From assembly GCA_023227645.1 (NCBI GenBank), contig JALNVJ010000008.1:1-22281 (forward strand): a stretch of 22,281 nt of DNA, read 5' to 3'. This document shows positions 6,074 through 14,607 of the stretch, piece by piece. The position numbers and the translations under genes are program-made. The number at the start of each line of letters is the position of its first letter. Within the stretch, counting starts at the first letter, position 1. This DNA is from Bacteroidales bacterium (GTDB taxonomy: Bacteria > Bacteroidota > Bacteroidia > Bacteroidales > P3). The notes below the pieces were generated by a model. It did no database searches and had not been told where the DNA came from. It worked only from the letters and a program-made list of their open reading frames with translations.

Positions 6074-7501
6074 ATGATAAGTTTTACTTTCGCTATTATC
6101 TTTTTAATTCTAGGTTATATTATTTATGGAAGTTTTGTTGAAAAGGTCTTTGGAGCAGATAAGAATAATAAAACTCCGGCTATTTTAAATCCAGATGGAG
6201 TTGATTATGTTCCTCTTCCGTGGTGGAAGATATTCTTAATTCAATTTCTTAATATAGCAGGTTTAGGACCTATCTTTGGTGCAATTATGGGTATTATGTT
6301 TGGTCCTGCTGCCTTTTTGTGGATAGTATTAGGAACAATTTTTGCAGGAGCTGTTCATGATTATATATCAGGAATGTTATCTATTCGTCAGAATGGAAGT
6401 TCACTCCCAGAAATAGTTGGTACACAGCTGGGAAATGGAGTAAAACAATTTATGAGAGGGTTTTCTGTATTGCTCCTTGTTCTAGTTGGAGCTGTATTTG
6501 TATCTGGACCGGCAGGGCTTCTGAATGGGATTGCTCCCTATTTATCTTCAACTTGGTGGGCTGTTATTGTTTTTTCATATTATATTATGGCAACTCTTTT
6601 ACCTATAGATAAATTGATAGGAAAGCTCTATCCGGTTTTTGGATTTGCTCTTTTATTTATGGCATTAGGTATATTAATTGCAATTTATGCTAGATCTGCA
6701 GCCGTACCAGAATTATGGCAAGGTATAGCTAATCAAAATCCTCAAAATCTACCAATATTTCCAATGATGTTTATCTCAATAGCTTGTGGGGCAATTTCTG
6801 GGTTTCACGCAACTCAATCTCCACTAATGGCTCGTTGTATTAAAAATGAAAAGATGGGTAAGAGGATATTTTATGGAGCTATGGTTTCAGAAGGTATAGT
6901 TGCATTGATTTGGGCTGCAGCAGCTAGTAGTTTTTATGGATCAATTGTAGGCCTACAAGATTATGTTTCCTCTCTACCATCAACAGCAAATAAAGCTGCC
7001 ATTGTAGTTAATGAAATATCTCATTCTTGGTTAGGTGTCTTTGGTGGGCTATTAGCAATGCTAGGAGTTATTATTGCTCCCATAACTTCTGGCGATACAG
7101 CTTTGAGGTCTGCAAGGTTGATTGTAGCTGATTTTTTAAATTTTAATCAAAAGCCAATTAAGAATAGATTATTGGTTTCTATACCTTTATTTGTCGTAAC
7201 CTTTCTTCTTTTACAAATAAATTTCGATATACTTTGGAGGTATTTTGCTTGGAGTAATCAAACTCTTTCAGTTTTCACACTATGGGCTTGTACGTTTTAC
7301 CTGATGAAAGAAAATCGACAATACTTAATATGTCTTTTCCCTGCGATGTTTATGACGGCAGTAAGTGTTAGCTATATATTATATGCGCCAGAAGGTTTGA
7401 AGCTTCCTTATGTCTTGTCAATATCATTAGGAATATTCACATCTATAGTCTTTCTTCTGATATTTTTAAATACGAGAAAGAAATTTAGGAAATCAATTTG
7501 A
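6074..7501 (+). CDS. cstA: CstA-family carbon starvation protein (peptide/pyruvate transporter family)
   Basis: This integral membrane protein of the CstA family has about 13 or more hydrophobic helices spread over 475 residues. Members of the family take up peptides or pyruvate in enterobacteria; the substrate here is not shown. Characteristic stretches are visible: VPLPWWKIFLIQFLNIAGLGPIFGAI near residue 45, AGAVHDYISGMLSIRQNGSSLPEIVG near 91, SIACGAISGFHATQSPLMARC near 234, and APITSGDTALRSARLIVADFL near 336. At 475 residues it is the short form seen in Bacteroidota, compared with about 700 in E. coli CstA. It is transcribed alone, divergently from pdxJ; recJ follows after about 87 bases with its own candidate promoter. 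Confidence 0.9.
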   Translation: MISFTFAIIFLILGYIIYGSFVEKVFGADKNNKTPAILNPDGVDYVPLPWWKIFLIQFLNIAGLGPIFGAIMGIMFGPAAFLWIVLGTIFAGAVHDYISGMLSIRQNGSSLPEIVGTQLGNGVKQFMRGFSVLLLVLVGAVFVSGPAGLLNGIAPYLSSTWWAVIVFSYYIMATLLPIDKLIGKLYPVFGFALLFMALGILIAIYARSAAVPELWQGIANQNPQNLPIFPMMFISIACGAISGFHATQSPLMARCIKNEKMGKRIFYGAMVSEGIVALIWAAAASSFYGSIVGLQDYVSSLPSTANKAAIVVNEISHSWLGVFGGLLAMLGVIIAPITSGDTALRSARLIVADFLNFNQKPIKNRLLVSIPLFVVTFLLLQINFDILWRYFAWSNQTLSVFTLWACTFYLMKENRQYLICLFPAMFMTAVSVSYILYAPEGLKLPYVLSISLGIFTSIVFLLIFLNTRKKFRKSI

Positions 7502-7542
7502 CCTTGTTTCTCCTTTTATTTCTTAGTTTAGTTTAAATGTTA

Positions 7543-7550
7543 TACCTTTG
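7543..7550 (+). promoter_or_regulatory. Possible -7 promoter element for the recJ-ettA-hydrogenase run
   Basis: TACCTTTG fits TAnnTTTG, 38 bases upstream of the recJ ATG. A second match, TATATTTG at 7578-7585, lies too close to the start codon for a normal leader. If 7543-7550 is used, it could drive a transcript through to about 16029, since the following genes are tightly packed. Confidence 0.45.
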
Positions 7551-7588
7551 TAAACTATTTATTTGGAAAAAAGGGTATATATTTGTCT

Positions 7589-9376
7589 ATGGAAAAGCGC
7601 TGGGTTTTAAAGCAATATGGAGATAAGAGTTTAGTTGAAAAACTTGCTCAAGATCTTCAAGTGGACAAAACTTGCTCTCGTCCAGAAGATTTTGACGTCT
7701 ATAAAATAATTGCTAATCTTCTTGTTCAACGAGGCATCAACAATTATAATGATGCAAAAGAGTTTTTTAGACCAAATATAAAGGATTTACACGACCCATT
7801 CATGTTAAATGATATGGATGATGCCGTTGAAAGGATATTGTTTGCAATTAAAGGAGGAGAGAAAATTCTTGTTTATGGAGATTATGATGTAGATGGTACT
7901 TCTGCGGTTGCTTTAGTTTACTCTTATCTAGAACTTTTTTATACTGAAGTTGATTTTTATATTCCAGATCGATATAATGAAGGTTATGGAATTTCTTATA
8001 AAGCTATTGATTGGGCATATGATAATGGTTTTAAATTAATTATTTCGTTAGACTGTGGGATTAAAGCAATTGAACAAATTGCATATTCTTCCTCTAAAGG
8101 TATCGATTTTATTATAGCTGATCACCACCTTCCTGATGACGAATTACCAAATGCTTGTGCAATATTAAATCCAAAACGAAGAGACTCTACCTATCCATAT
8201 AAAGAATTATCTGGTTGTGGTGTTGGTTTCAAACTTATTCACGCCCTAAACATTAAACGTCGTCAGCCTTTTGAAGCATTAATTCCTTATTTAGACTTAG
8301 TTGCTATTGCAATAGCTGCCGATATTGTTCCAATAACAGGAGAAAATAGGATATTGGCTTTTTATGGATTAAAAGTAATTAACCACCAACCTCGTCCAGG
8401 ATTAGAGGCTATCCTAAAGTATAGTAAGGTAGTTCATATTATTGACACTTTTACTAATAAATTATATTTCAATAAAGAACTGAATATATCCGACCTTGTT
8501 TTCTTAATTTGTCCAAGAATAAATGCTGCTGGTAGAATTGAGTCGGGCAAGAATTCTGTTGAACTTTTGATTTGTAAAAAACTTGAAGAAGCTGAGCATA
8601 TTGCTAAAAAGATTAACGATAATAACGATAGGAGAAAAGAATTAGATAATCAAGCGACTGAAGAGGCTCTTGATATGATTTTTAATTCTAATGATTTGAA
8701 AACTAGCAAAGCAACTGTTGCCTATAAGGAAGATTGGAATAAAGGGATTGTTGGAATTGTTGCATCTCGTTTGATTGAAAAATTTTATAGGCCCACAATT
8801 GTTTTCACAAAGTCAAATGATTTAATTACAGGTTCAGCACGATCGATTAAAGATTTTGATATTTATTCAGCAATTGAATCTTGTTCTCATCTTTTGGAGC
8901 ATTTTGGAGGTCATAAGTATGCTGCTGGGTTATCGTTGAAAGAAGAAAATCTTGAAGAATTTATTAGATTATTTAAGGAAAAAGTTGAAGAGAAAATTAG
9001 TGAGGATCAGTCTTCTCCTGAAATAGAAATTGATGACTCAATTAAACTAAGCACAATTACTCCAAAGCTATTTAGAGTACTAAAACAATTTGCTCCCTTT
9101 GGACCCGAAAATAATATTCCAATTTTTCAATCAGATAAGGTAGTAGATACAGGAAATGCACGTCCTGTTGGGCAAAAGCACCTGAAACTTTCTGTTATTC
9201 ATTTAGATATTAGTCATCTCCCTTTCTCTTGTATAGGATTTGGTCTAAGTAATTATTATGAAGAAATTCGTCATGGAAAATCTTTTGATATTGCATTTCA
9301 AATTGATGAAAATGAATGGAATGGGAAGACATCGCTGCAATTAAACATTAAGGACATTAAACTAATTAATAAATAA
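7589..9376 (+). CDS. recJ: RecJ, single-stranded-DNA-specific 5'-3' exonuclease
   Basis: RecJ degrades single-stranded DNA 5' to 3' in recombination and repair. I choose the ATG at 7589 (595 residues); the frame extends upstream only to a TTG at 7583. In order: the DHH phosphoesterase domain with YGDYDVDGT (residues 96-104), SLDCGI, and IADHHLPDDELPN containing the DHH signature (178-180); SGCGVGFKL and AIAADIVPITGENR; CPRINAAGRIESG; the DHHA1 domain with GSARSIKDFDIYSAI and the EHFGGHKYAAG motif (GGH at 440-442); then a C-terminal OB-fold region. All metal-binding motifs appear intact, and length is close to the bacterial core form (about 570-600). It lies 4 bases before ettA. Confidence 0.96.
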   Translation: MEKRWVLKQYGDKSLVEKLAQDLQVDKTCSRPEDFDVYKIIANLLVQRGINNYNDAKEFFRPNIKDLHDPFMLNDMDDAVERILFAIKGGEKILVYGDYDVDGTSAVALVYSYLELFYTEVDFYIPDRYNEGYGISYKAIDWAYDNGFKLIISLDCGIKAIEQIAYSSSKGIDFIIADHHLPDDELPNACAILNPKRRDSTYPYKELSGCGVGFKLIHALNIKRRQPFEALIPYLDLVAIAIAADIVPITGENRILAFYGLKVINHQPRPGLEAILKYSKVVHIIDTFTNKLYFNKELNISDLVFLICPRINAAGRIESGKNSVELLICKKLEEAEHIAKKINDNNDRRKELDNQATEEALDMIFNSNDLKTSKATVAYKEDWNKGIVGIVASRLIEKFYRPTIVFTKSNDLITGSARSIKDFDIYSAIESCSHLLEHFGGHKYAAGLSLKEENLEEFIRLFKEKVEEKISEDQSSPEIEIDDSIKLSTITPKLFRVLKQFAPFGPENNIPIFQSDKVVDTGNARPVGQKHLKLSVIHLDISHLPFSCIGFGLSNYYEEIRHGKSFDIAFQIDENEWNGKTSLQLNIKDIKLINK

Positions 9377-9380
9377 GAAA

Positions 9381-11063
9381 ATGGCACAAGACGATAAAAA
9401 AATAATATTCTCAATGGTTGGGGTAGGAAAGACATTCCCTCCAAACAAGCAGGTTTTAAAAGATATTTATCTTTCTTTCTATTATGGAGCGAAGATAGGG
9501 ATTATTGGTTTAAATGGTTCAGGAAAATCAACCTTACTAAAAATAATTGCAGGACTAGACACCTCACATCAAGGGGAGGTTCATTTTTCTCCGGGCTATA
9601 GTGTTGGATACTTAGAACAAGAACCTCATCTTGACGAGAGCAAAACAGTTAAAGAAATTGTTATGGAGGGGGTTAAAGAGGTTGCTGATATAATTAAAGA
9701 ATACGATGAAATAAATATGAAGTTCTCTGAGCCAATGAGCGATGACGAAATGACAAAACTTATGGATCGTCAGGGAGAGGTTATGGAGCTTATGGAACAA
9801 CATGATGCATGGAACCTTGACAACAAGCTTGAAAGAGCAATGGATGCGCTCCGTTGTCCTGAAGAAGATGCATTGGTGATAAATTTATCGGGAGGAGAAC
9901 GTCGTAGGATTGCACTTTGTCGTCTACTTCTTCAAGAGCCTGCTATTCTTCTTTTAGATGAGCCAACCAACCATTTAGATGCAGAATCTATTGATTGGCT
10001 TGAACAACACCTTCATCAATACAAAGGAACAGTAATTGCAGTAACGCATGATAGATATTTCTTAGATAATGTTGCGGGATGGATTTTAGAGCTTGATAGA
10101 GGAGAGGGAATTCCTTGGGAGGGTAACTATTCTTCTTGGTTAGAACAAAAAACTAAGAGGATGGAAAATGAAGAAAAGACTGAGTCGAAGAGAAGGAAAA
10201 CCCTTGAAAAAGAATTAGATTGGGTAAAAATGAGCCCTAAAGCTCGTCATGCAAAAGGTAAAGCCCGACTAAATGCATATGAACAAATGCTATCTCAAGA
10301 CACAAAAGATAAGGAAGATAAGCTTGAAATATATATACCAAACGGACCTCGTTTAGGTACAAATGTTATTGAATTTAATAATGTAAGTAAATCTTTTGGA
10401 GATAAGCTTTTGTTTGAAGGGCTTAGTTTTTCACTACCTCCTGCAGGAATTGTGGGGATTATTGGACCAAACGGAGCAGGGAAAACAACATTATTTAGAA
10501 TGATAATGAAGCTTCAGGAGGCAGACTCAGGAAGTTTTGAAATAGGAGAAACTGTTAAGTTAGGTTATGTTGATCAACAGCACTCAAGTATAGACCCTGA
10601 AAAATCAGTTTGGGAAGTTATTTCAGAAGGTAATGAACAAATTCAAATGGGAGGGAGACTAATTAACTCAAGAGCTTATGTTTCTCGTTTTAATTTCTCT
10701 GGAGTAGACCAAAACAAGAAAACGAGCGTTCTATCAGGGGGAGAAAGAAATAGACTTCATTTAGCTTTAACTCTTAAATCAGAAGCCAACGTATTGCTTT
10801 TAGATGAGCCAACTAACGACATAGACATAAATACTCTTAGAGCCTTAGAGGAAGGATTAGAAAACTTTGCTGGATGTGCAGTTGTAATATCTCACGACAG
10901 GTGGTTCTTAGATAGAATTGCAACTCATATACTTGCTTTTGAAGGTAATTCTGAAGCTTATTTCTTTGAAGGGTCATATTCTGAATATGAAGAAAATAAG
11001 AAAAAACGTTTAGGGGATGTAACTCCTAAAAGAACAAGATATAAAAAACTTATCGCAGATTAA
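9381..11063 (+). CDS. ettA: EttA, energy-dependent translational throttle ABC-F ATPase
   Basis: EttA binds the ribosomal E site and gates entry into the elongation cycle according to ATP/ADP level. The 560-residue protein has two ABC domains and no membrane segment. Domain 1 has Walker A GLNGSGKST (43-51), signature LSGGERRR (169-176) and Walker B with D193-E194 in LLDEPTNHLD. Domain 2 has Walker A GPNGAGKTT (362-370), signature LSGGERNR (451-458) and D475-E476 in LLDEPTNDID. The arm insertion in domain 1 (about residues 95-160) and the charged linker (about 245-320) are those of EttA, and the length is right (555 in E. coli). It sits 4 bases after recJ and 3 bases before the first hydrogenase-module gene. 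Confidence 0.95.
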   Translation: MAQDDKKIIFSMVGVGKTFPPNKQVLKDIYLSFYYGAKIGIIGLNGSGKSTLLKIIAGLDTSHQGEVHFSPGYSVGYLEQEPHLDESKTVKEIVMEGVKEVADIIKEYDEINMKFSEPMSDDEMTKLMDRQGEVMELMEQHDAWNLDNKLERAMDALRCPEEDALVINLSGGERRRIALCRLLLQEPAILLLDEPTNHLDAESIDWLEQHLHQYKGTVIAVTHDRYFLDNVAGWILELDRGEGIPWEGNYSSWLEQKTKRMENEEKTESKRRKTLEKELDWVKMSPKARHAKGKARLNAYEQMLSQDTKDKEDKLEIYIPNGPRLGTNVIEFNNVSKSFGDKLLFEGLSFSLPPAGIVGIIGPNGAGKTTLFRMIMKLQEADSGSFEIGETVKLGYVDQQHSSIDPEKSVWEVISEGNEQIQMGGRLINSRAYVSRFNFSGVDQNKKTSVLSGGERNRLHLALTLKSEANVLLLDEPTNDIDINTLRALEEGLENFAGCAVVISHDRWFLDRIATHILAFEGNSEAYFFEGSYSEYEENKKKRLGDVTPKRTRYKKLIAD

Positions 11064-11066
11064 AAG

Positions 11067-11315
11067 ATGAAAAAGAAAGAAATAACAATATGTTTAGGAA
11101 GTTCTTGCTTTTCAAGAGGAAACAATAAGAATCTTGAAATAATACAAGAATATATAAAAAATAAAGGTATAGAAGCCGATATTAACTTTAAAGGACAATT
11201 ATGTTCTGAGCAATGTCAAAATGGGCCGGTACTCACTATTGACAATAACACATATAACGAAGTAACACAGACCAAATTAATTGAAATATTAGATAAGGAG
11301 CTTAGAGTAGAATAA
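11067..11315 (+). CDS. Thioredoxin-like [2Fe-2S] ferredoxin (NuoE/HndA-like)
   Basis: This 82-residue protein is a stand-alone thioredoxin-like ferredoxin domain. The four likely cluster ligands are C9 and C14 (C-x4-C in CLGSSC) and C46 and C50 (C-x3-C in CSEQC), followed by the NGPVLTIDNNTY strand-turn, the pattern of NuoE, HndA and the ferredoxin domains of bifurcating hydrogenases. It lacks the N-terminal helical region of true NuoE. Its TAA overlaps the hydS ATG by one base (TAATG), implying translational coupling, and it starts 3 bases after ettA. It probably passes electrons to or from the neighbouring HydS-like protein; that partner is inferred from position. Confidence 0.87.
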   Translation: MKKKEITICLGSSCFSRGNNKNLEIIQEYIKNKGIEADINFKGQLCSEQCQNGPVLTIDNNTYNEVTQTKLIEILDKELRVE

Positions 11316-13084
11316 TGAATAAATCATCAGCAATTTATACTGAGAAAAATAATTGTCAGGATTGTTATAAATGCGTGAAGGCTTGTCCAGTAAAAGCAAT
11401 AAAACTGGAGGACAATTCTGCATCAGTAATTCCAGAATTATGTATTTATTGTGGGAAATGTACCCAAGTGTGTCCAGCTAATGCCAAAAAAGTTAGAGAT
11501 GATATCCCTAAAGTGGTTCAAGCGCTTCAAAATGAGAAAATAATAGTCTCTCTTGCTCCAAGCTACTTAAGTGAATACAATAATGAAGATATAAACAAAG
11601 TAATTGCTGCATATAAAGAAGCTGGATTTTATGGTGTTTCCGAAACTGCTCTTGGAGCGGAAAAGGTAGCTTTAGACACAAAAATTTGGTTGGAGAATCA
11701 AGATAATGGAGTTTATCTTTCTTCTTGCTGTCCTTCGGCCATATTACTTGTAAAGAAATACTATCCTCAATATTCAAAAGCAATAGCTCCGGTTTATACT
11801 CCAATGGTTGCCCATGCCAAATTTTTAAAATCAATGTACCCAGAAGCTAAGGTGCTTTTTGTTGGTCCTTGTATTGCAAAGAAAGAAGAGGTTGATCAGT
11901 TTCCAGGTCTAGTTGACTATGTTTTAACATTCAAAGATATGAATACTTTATTTAAATCAATGGGTATTATCTTCGAGTTTATGAAACCAAGACCAGAGGA
12001 TGAATTTATTCCAATGAAAGCCAATAAAGGAAACCTTTATCCAATAGATGGAGGTATGTTGACCTGTATGATAGAGTCTTTAACGTCTGATGTTGATAGG
12101 ATTAATCATAATTCAACAAAGAAAGTACCAATTAGATATATGACATTTTCTGGAGTTCAAAATCTTATTGATATTCTAGATGATTTTGAAAGTATAGATC
12201 CAACATGCAAAACATTTATTGAAATTATGACTTGTGATGCTGGATGTATTAAAGGGCCAGGATCAACAAATTCAAAATCCTCTGCTTCAAAAAGACTTGT
12301 TGTTTTAGAAAAAGTTAAGGTGGAGCCAAGAGATAAAGATATTGAGGCAGCCTTGTATGCTGTTGATATTTCAACAAGTTACGACTTTATTCCTGAGGTT
12401 GAGAAGCCAGAATACACATTACAACAAATCGATGAAGCCCTTTCTTGGGTAAATAAAAAGAGCGAAGCTGACGAATTAAATTGTAGTGGATGTGGATATG
12501 ATAATTGTAGAGAATTTGCTAAGGCATTATTGAGTGGAAAAGCTGAAGCAGATATGTGTATATCATATATGCGTAGAATGGCTCAAGATAAAACAAATAT
12601 TCTTCTGAAAAAAATGCCTTCTGGTATTGTAATTGTTAATGATAAAATGAAGGTTGTTGATGCAAATCAAAACTTTGCAGAGCTATTAGGCGATGATGTT
12701 ATTCAAATATATGAAACAAATCCAGGATTAAGAAATGCGGATTTCACAAAACTAGTTTCATTTCATAAATTATTTTCACAAGTACTTCAAACAGGAGTTG
12801 ATTTGGTTGATCAAGATATTAGAGATAATGAAAATTATTATAATGTTTCAATATTATCAATACAAAACCATACCCTTGTTTGTGGGTTGATTCAAAACCT
12901 TCATTCTCCTCAGGTAAGGGAAGATTTAGTACTGAATAGGACCAAAGAAGTAATTATGGAAAATATGAAAGTGGTTCAGCAAATTGCTTTTCTTCTTGGT
13001 GAGAATGCTTCATTTACTGAATCGATGTTGAATTCAATTCTTGAATCGCACTCCGAAAAGGAATCAAAAGAAACGGATAATTAA
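11315..13084 (+). CDS. Sensory-type [FeFe] hydrogenase homologue with PAS domain (HydS-like)
   Basis: A 589-residue protein built like putative H2-sensing hydrogenases. Order: two [4Fe-4S] clusters (C14, C17, C20, C24 and C43, C46, C49, C53); an H-cluster domain; a FeS domain with C390, C393, C398 and C415 (PF04060-like); a PAS domain at about 430-530; and a helical tail. H-cluster loops: L1 SSCCPS (C138, C139), L2 GPCIAKKEE (C186, K189, E192), L3 EIMTCDAGCIKG (C307, C311). All four cubane ligands and the lysine are kept, and so is the proton-shuttle cysteine C138. Differences from catalytic enzymes: the Met before the L2 Pro-Cys is Gly184, the Trp after L1 is absent, and the two proton-path glutamates are missing by my eye alignment. 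A phosphatase gene follows, so this is more likely a sensor than a bulk H2 producer. Confidence 0.88.
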   Translation: MNKSSAIYTEKNNCQDCYKCVKACPVKAIKLEDNSASVIPELCIYCGKCTQVCPANAKKVRDDIPKVVQALQNEKIIVSLAPSYLSEYNNEDINKVIAAYKEAGFYGVSETALGAEKVALDTKIWLENQDNGVYLSSCCPSAILLVKKYYPQYSKAIAPVYTPMVAHAKFLKSMYPEAKVLFVGPCIAKKEEVDQFPGLVDYVLTFKDMNTLFKSMGIIFEFMKPRPEDEFIPMKANKGNLYPIDGGMLTCMIESLTSDVDRINHNSTKKVPIRYMTFSGVQNLIDILDDFESIDPTCKTFIEIMTCDAGCIKGPGSTNSKSSASKRLVVLEKVKVEPRDKDIEAALYAVDISTSYDFIPEVEKPEYTLQQIDEALSWVNKKSEADELNCSGCGYDNCREFAKALLSGKAEADMCISYMRRMAQDKTNILLKKMPSGIVIVNDKMKVVDANQNFAELLGDDVIQIYETNPGLRNADFTKLVSFHKLFSQVLQTGVDLVDQDIRDNENYYNVSILSIQNHTLVCGLIQNLHSPQVREDLVLNRTKEVIMENMKVVQQIAFLLGENASFTESMLNSILESHSEKESKETDN

Positions 13085-13092
13085 TATTAGAC

Positions 13093-14295
13093 ATGTTGCA
13101 AGACACTAGTAAATTCTTTATAGAAGTAGGTTCCTTTCAACACAATAAATATGGTAATATTGTTTGTGGTGATAGTGTATTAATGCATAAATCAATAAAG
13201 GAAAACAGGACAATTGCTGTTATGTCGGATGGGCTTGGTTCAGGAGTTAAGGCAAATGTTCTTTCTACAATGACAGCCTCAATGGCATTAAATTTTAGAA
13301 TAAGAAGAGAACCAATAACTCGAACTGCAAAAACAATTATGGACACTCTCCCTATTGATAGTGTTAGAAATATTAGCTATTCTACTTTCACAATTGTTGA
13401 TATTGAATCTGATGGTAATGTTAAAATTGTAGAATATGATAATCCGTCATTAATACTAGTTAGGGATAATAAAATTATTAAATTCCAACCAGAGGAGCTA
13501 ATAATTGAATCAAAACTTTCTAAAACCAATTCAGACAAAAGAATAATAAAGCTCTCCAATATACTACTTCAAAAAGAGGATAGGTTAGTTTTCTTTTCTG
13601 ATGGTGTAACCCAATCTGGCATAGGGAATAAAAATATGCCCTTTGGTTGGGGTGATGGAGTAAATTCATTTATTTTGGATGCAATAAAAGAAAACATAGA
13701 TATATCTGCCCGAGAACTTTCTCGAAAAATTGTAAAGCAATCTGATCTCAATGACATACTAAAACCAAAAGATGATACAAGTTGTGTGGTTTTTTATGTT
13801 AGAGAACCAAGAAAGCTTTTAATTTGTACCGGTCCTCCTTTCACTGAAGAAAAGGATAAGTATCTCGCAGAAATAATTAGAGATTATAACGGGAAAAAGA
13901 TTGTTTGTGGAGGAACAACCTCAAAAATAGTATCAAGAGAATTAAATCGTGAAATTATTGTTGATTTGAATAATGTTGTTGCATCCTTGCCCCCTTCATC
14001 AAAAATGGAGGGAATTGATTTAGTTACTGAAGGAATTATCACCTTAGGTTCTCTGGCTTCAATTTTAGAAGAAGGTACTCCCAAAAATCTTGATCAAAAA
14101 GGCCCTCATTGGGATATGTTTAGACTTATCCTCGATGCAGACATTATCGATATTGTTGCTGGAACCAAAATTAATATTGCACATCAAGATCCTACACTTC
14201 CTGTTGAACTTGAAATTAGACGAAATGTTGTTAAAAAACTTGCCTCTCTTTTAGAGGAAAAATATATGAAGACAGTTAAATTGAAATTTATATAA
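13093..14295 (+). CDS. SpoIIE-family (PP2C-type) serine/threonine phosphatase
   Basis: A 400-residue cytoplasmic phosphatase. Residues about 10-235 form the PP2C/SpoIIE domain with the metal-binding aspartates in place: D27 in CGDS, D46 in SDGLGSG, D170 in FFSDGV, and D227-D228 in KDDTS. It should therefore be catalytically competent. Residues about 236-400 form an extra C-terminal region beginning KLLICTGPPF and containing VCGGTTSKIVSRELNRE; I do not recognise it, although similar tails occur on phosphatases next to HydS-like genes. It has no membrane or receiver domain. It starts 8 bases after the HydS-like gene, so the natural inference is that the sensor controls phosphatase activity. No kinase, anti-sigma factor or STAS protein is encoded nearby, so its target is unknown. 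Confidence 0.87.
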   Translation: MLQDTSKFFIEVGSFQHNKYGNIVCGDSVLMHKSIKENRTIAVMSDGLGSGVKANVLSTMTASMALNFRIRREPITRTAKTIMDTLPIDSVRNISYSTFTIVDIESDGNVKIVEYDNPSLILVRDNKIIKFQPEELIIESKLSKTNSDKRIIKLSNILLQKEDRLVFFSDGVTQSGIGNKNMPFGWGDGVNSFILDAIKENIDISARELSRKIVKQSDLNDILKPKDDTSCVVFYVREPRKLLICTGPPFTEEKDKYLAEIIRDYNGKKIVCGGTTSKIVSRELNREIIVDLNNVVASLPPSSKMEGIDLVTEGIITLGSLASILEEGTPKNLDQKGPHWDMFRLILDADIIDIVAGTKINIAHQDPTLPVELEIRRNVVKKLASLLEEKYMKTVKLKFI

Positions 14296-14320
14296 TACCA
14301 AACCTTAAAACAAATTAATT

Positions 14321-14575
14321 ATGTTAAATATAAGAATATGTGTTGGAACATACTGCTACATTACAGGTGGTTCCGACCTAATAAAAATTAAAGATCAACT
14401 TCCAGAAGAAATAAAGGATAAAGTTGTCTTCGTTGGATCAGCATGTTTAGGTTGTGATGAAGAAAAAGAATCATCAAAACCACCTTATGCAAAAGTAGGA
14501 GATGTTTTAATTAAAGAATGTACAGAAGAAAAGTTAATCAATGAAATATATTCTCAACTTGGAATAGAGAGATAG
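14321..14575 (+). CDS. Second small thioredoxin-like ferredoxin, atypical cysteine spacing
   Basis: This 84-residue protein resembles the ferredoxin gene at 11067 in size and fold pattern. It has C7 and C12 (C-x4-C in CVGTYC), an alpha-beta middle, then C42 and C45 in SACLGCDEE, and an AKVGDVLI strand. In the usual thioredoxin-like [2Fe-2S] fold the second pair is C-x3-C; here it is C-x2-C, with an acidic run after it. It may still bind [2Fe-2S], or may bind it differently. It lies 25 bases after the phosphatase and 32 bases before the monomeric hydrogenase, so it is a candidate electron carrier for that enzyme. Confidence 0.78.
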   Translation: MLNIRICVGTYCYITGGSDLIKIKDQLPEEIKDKVVFVGSACLGCDEEKESSKPPYAKVGDVLIKECTEEKLINEIYSQLGIER

Positions 14576-14607
14576 TTTTTTTATCATTAACAAAAAAAAA
14601 GATTACT

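Noticed and set aside
7583..7588. TTG start for recJ two codons upstream of the ATG
   Set aside because: The TTG lies inside a TATATTTG promoter-like string and adds only two residues; ATG at 7589 is the simpler start.
11508..11834. 108-codon open frame on the minus strand inside the HydS-like gene
   Set aside because: Fully antisense to a gene with clear cluster motifs; no recognisable protein features and no promoter.
14576..14607. Terminator or internal promoter between the second ferredoxin and the hydrogenase
   Set aside because: Only a 4-bp GATA/TATC stem around a T run, and no TAnnTTTG; too weak to call.
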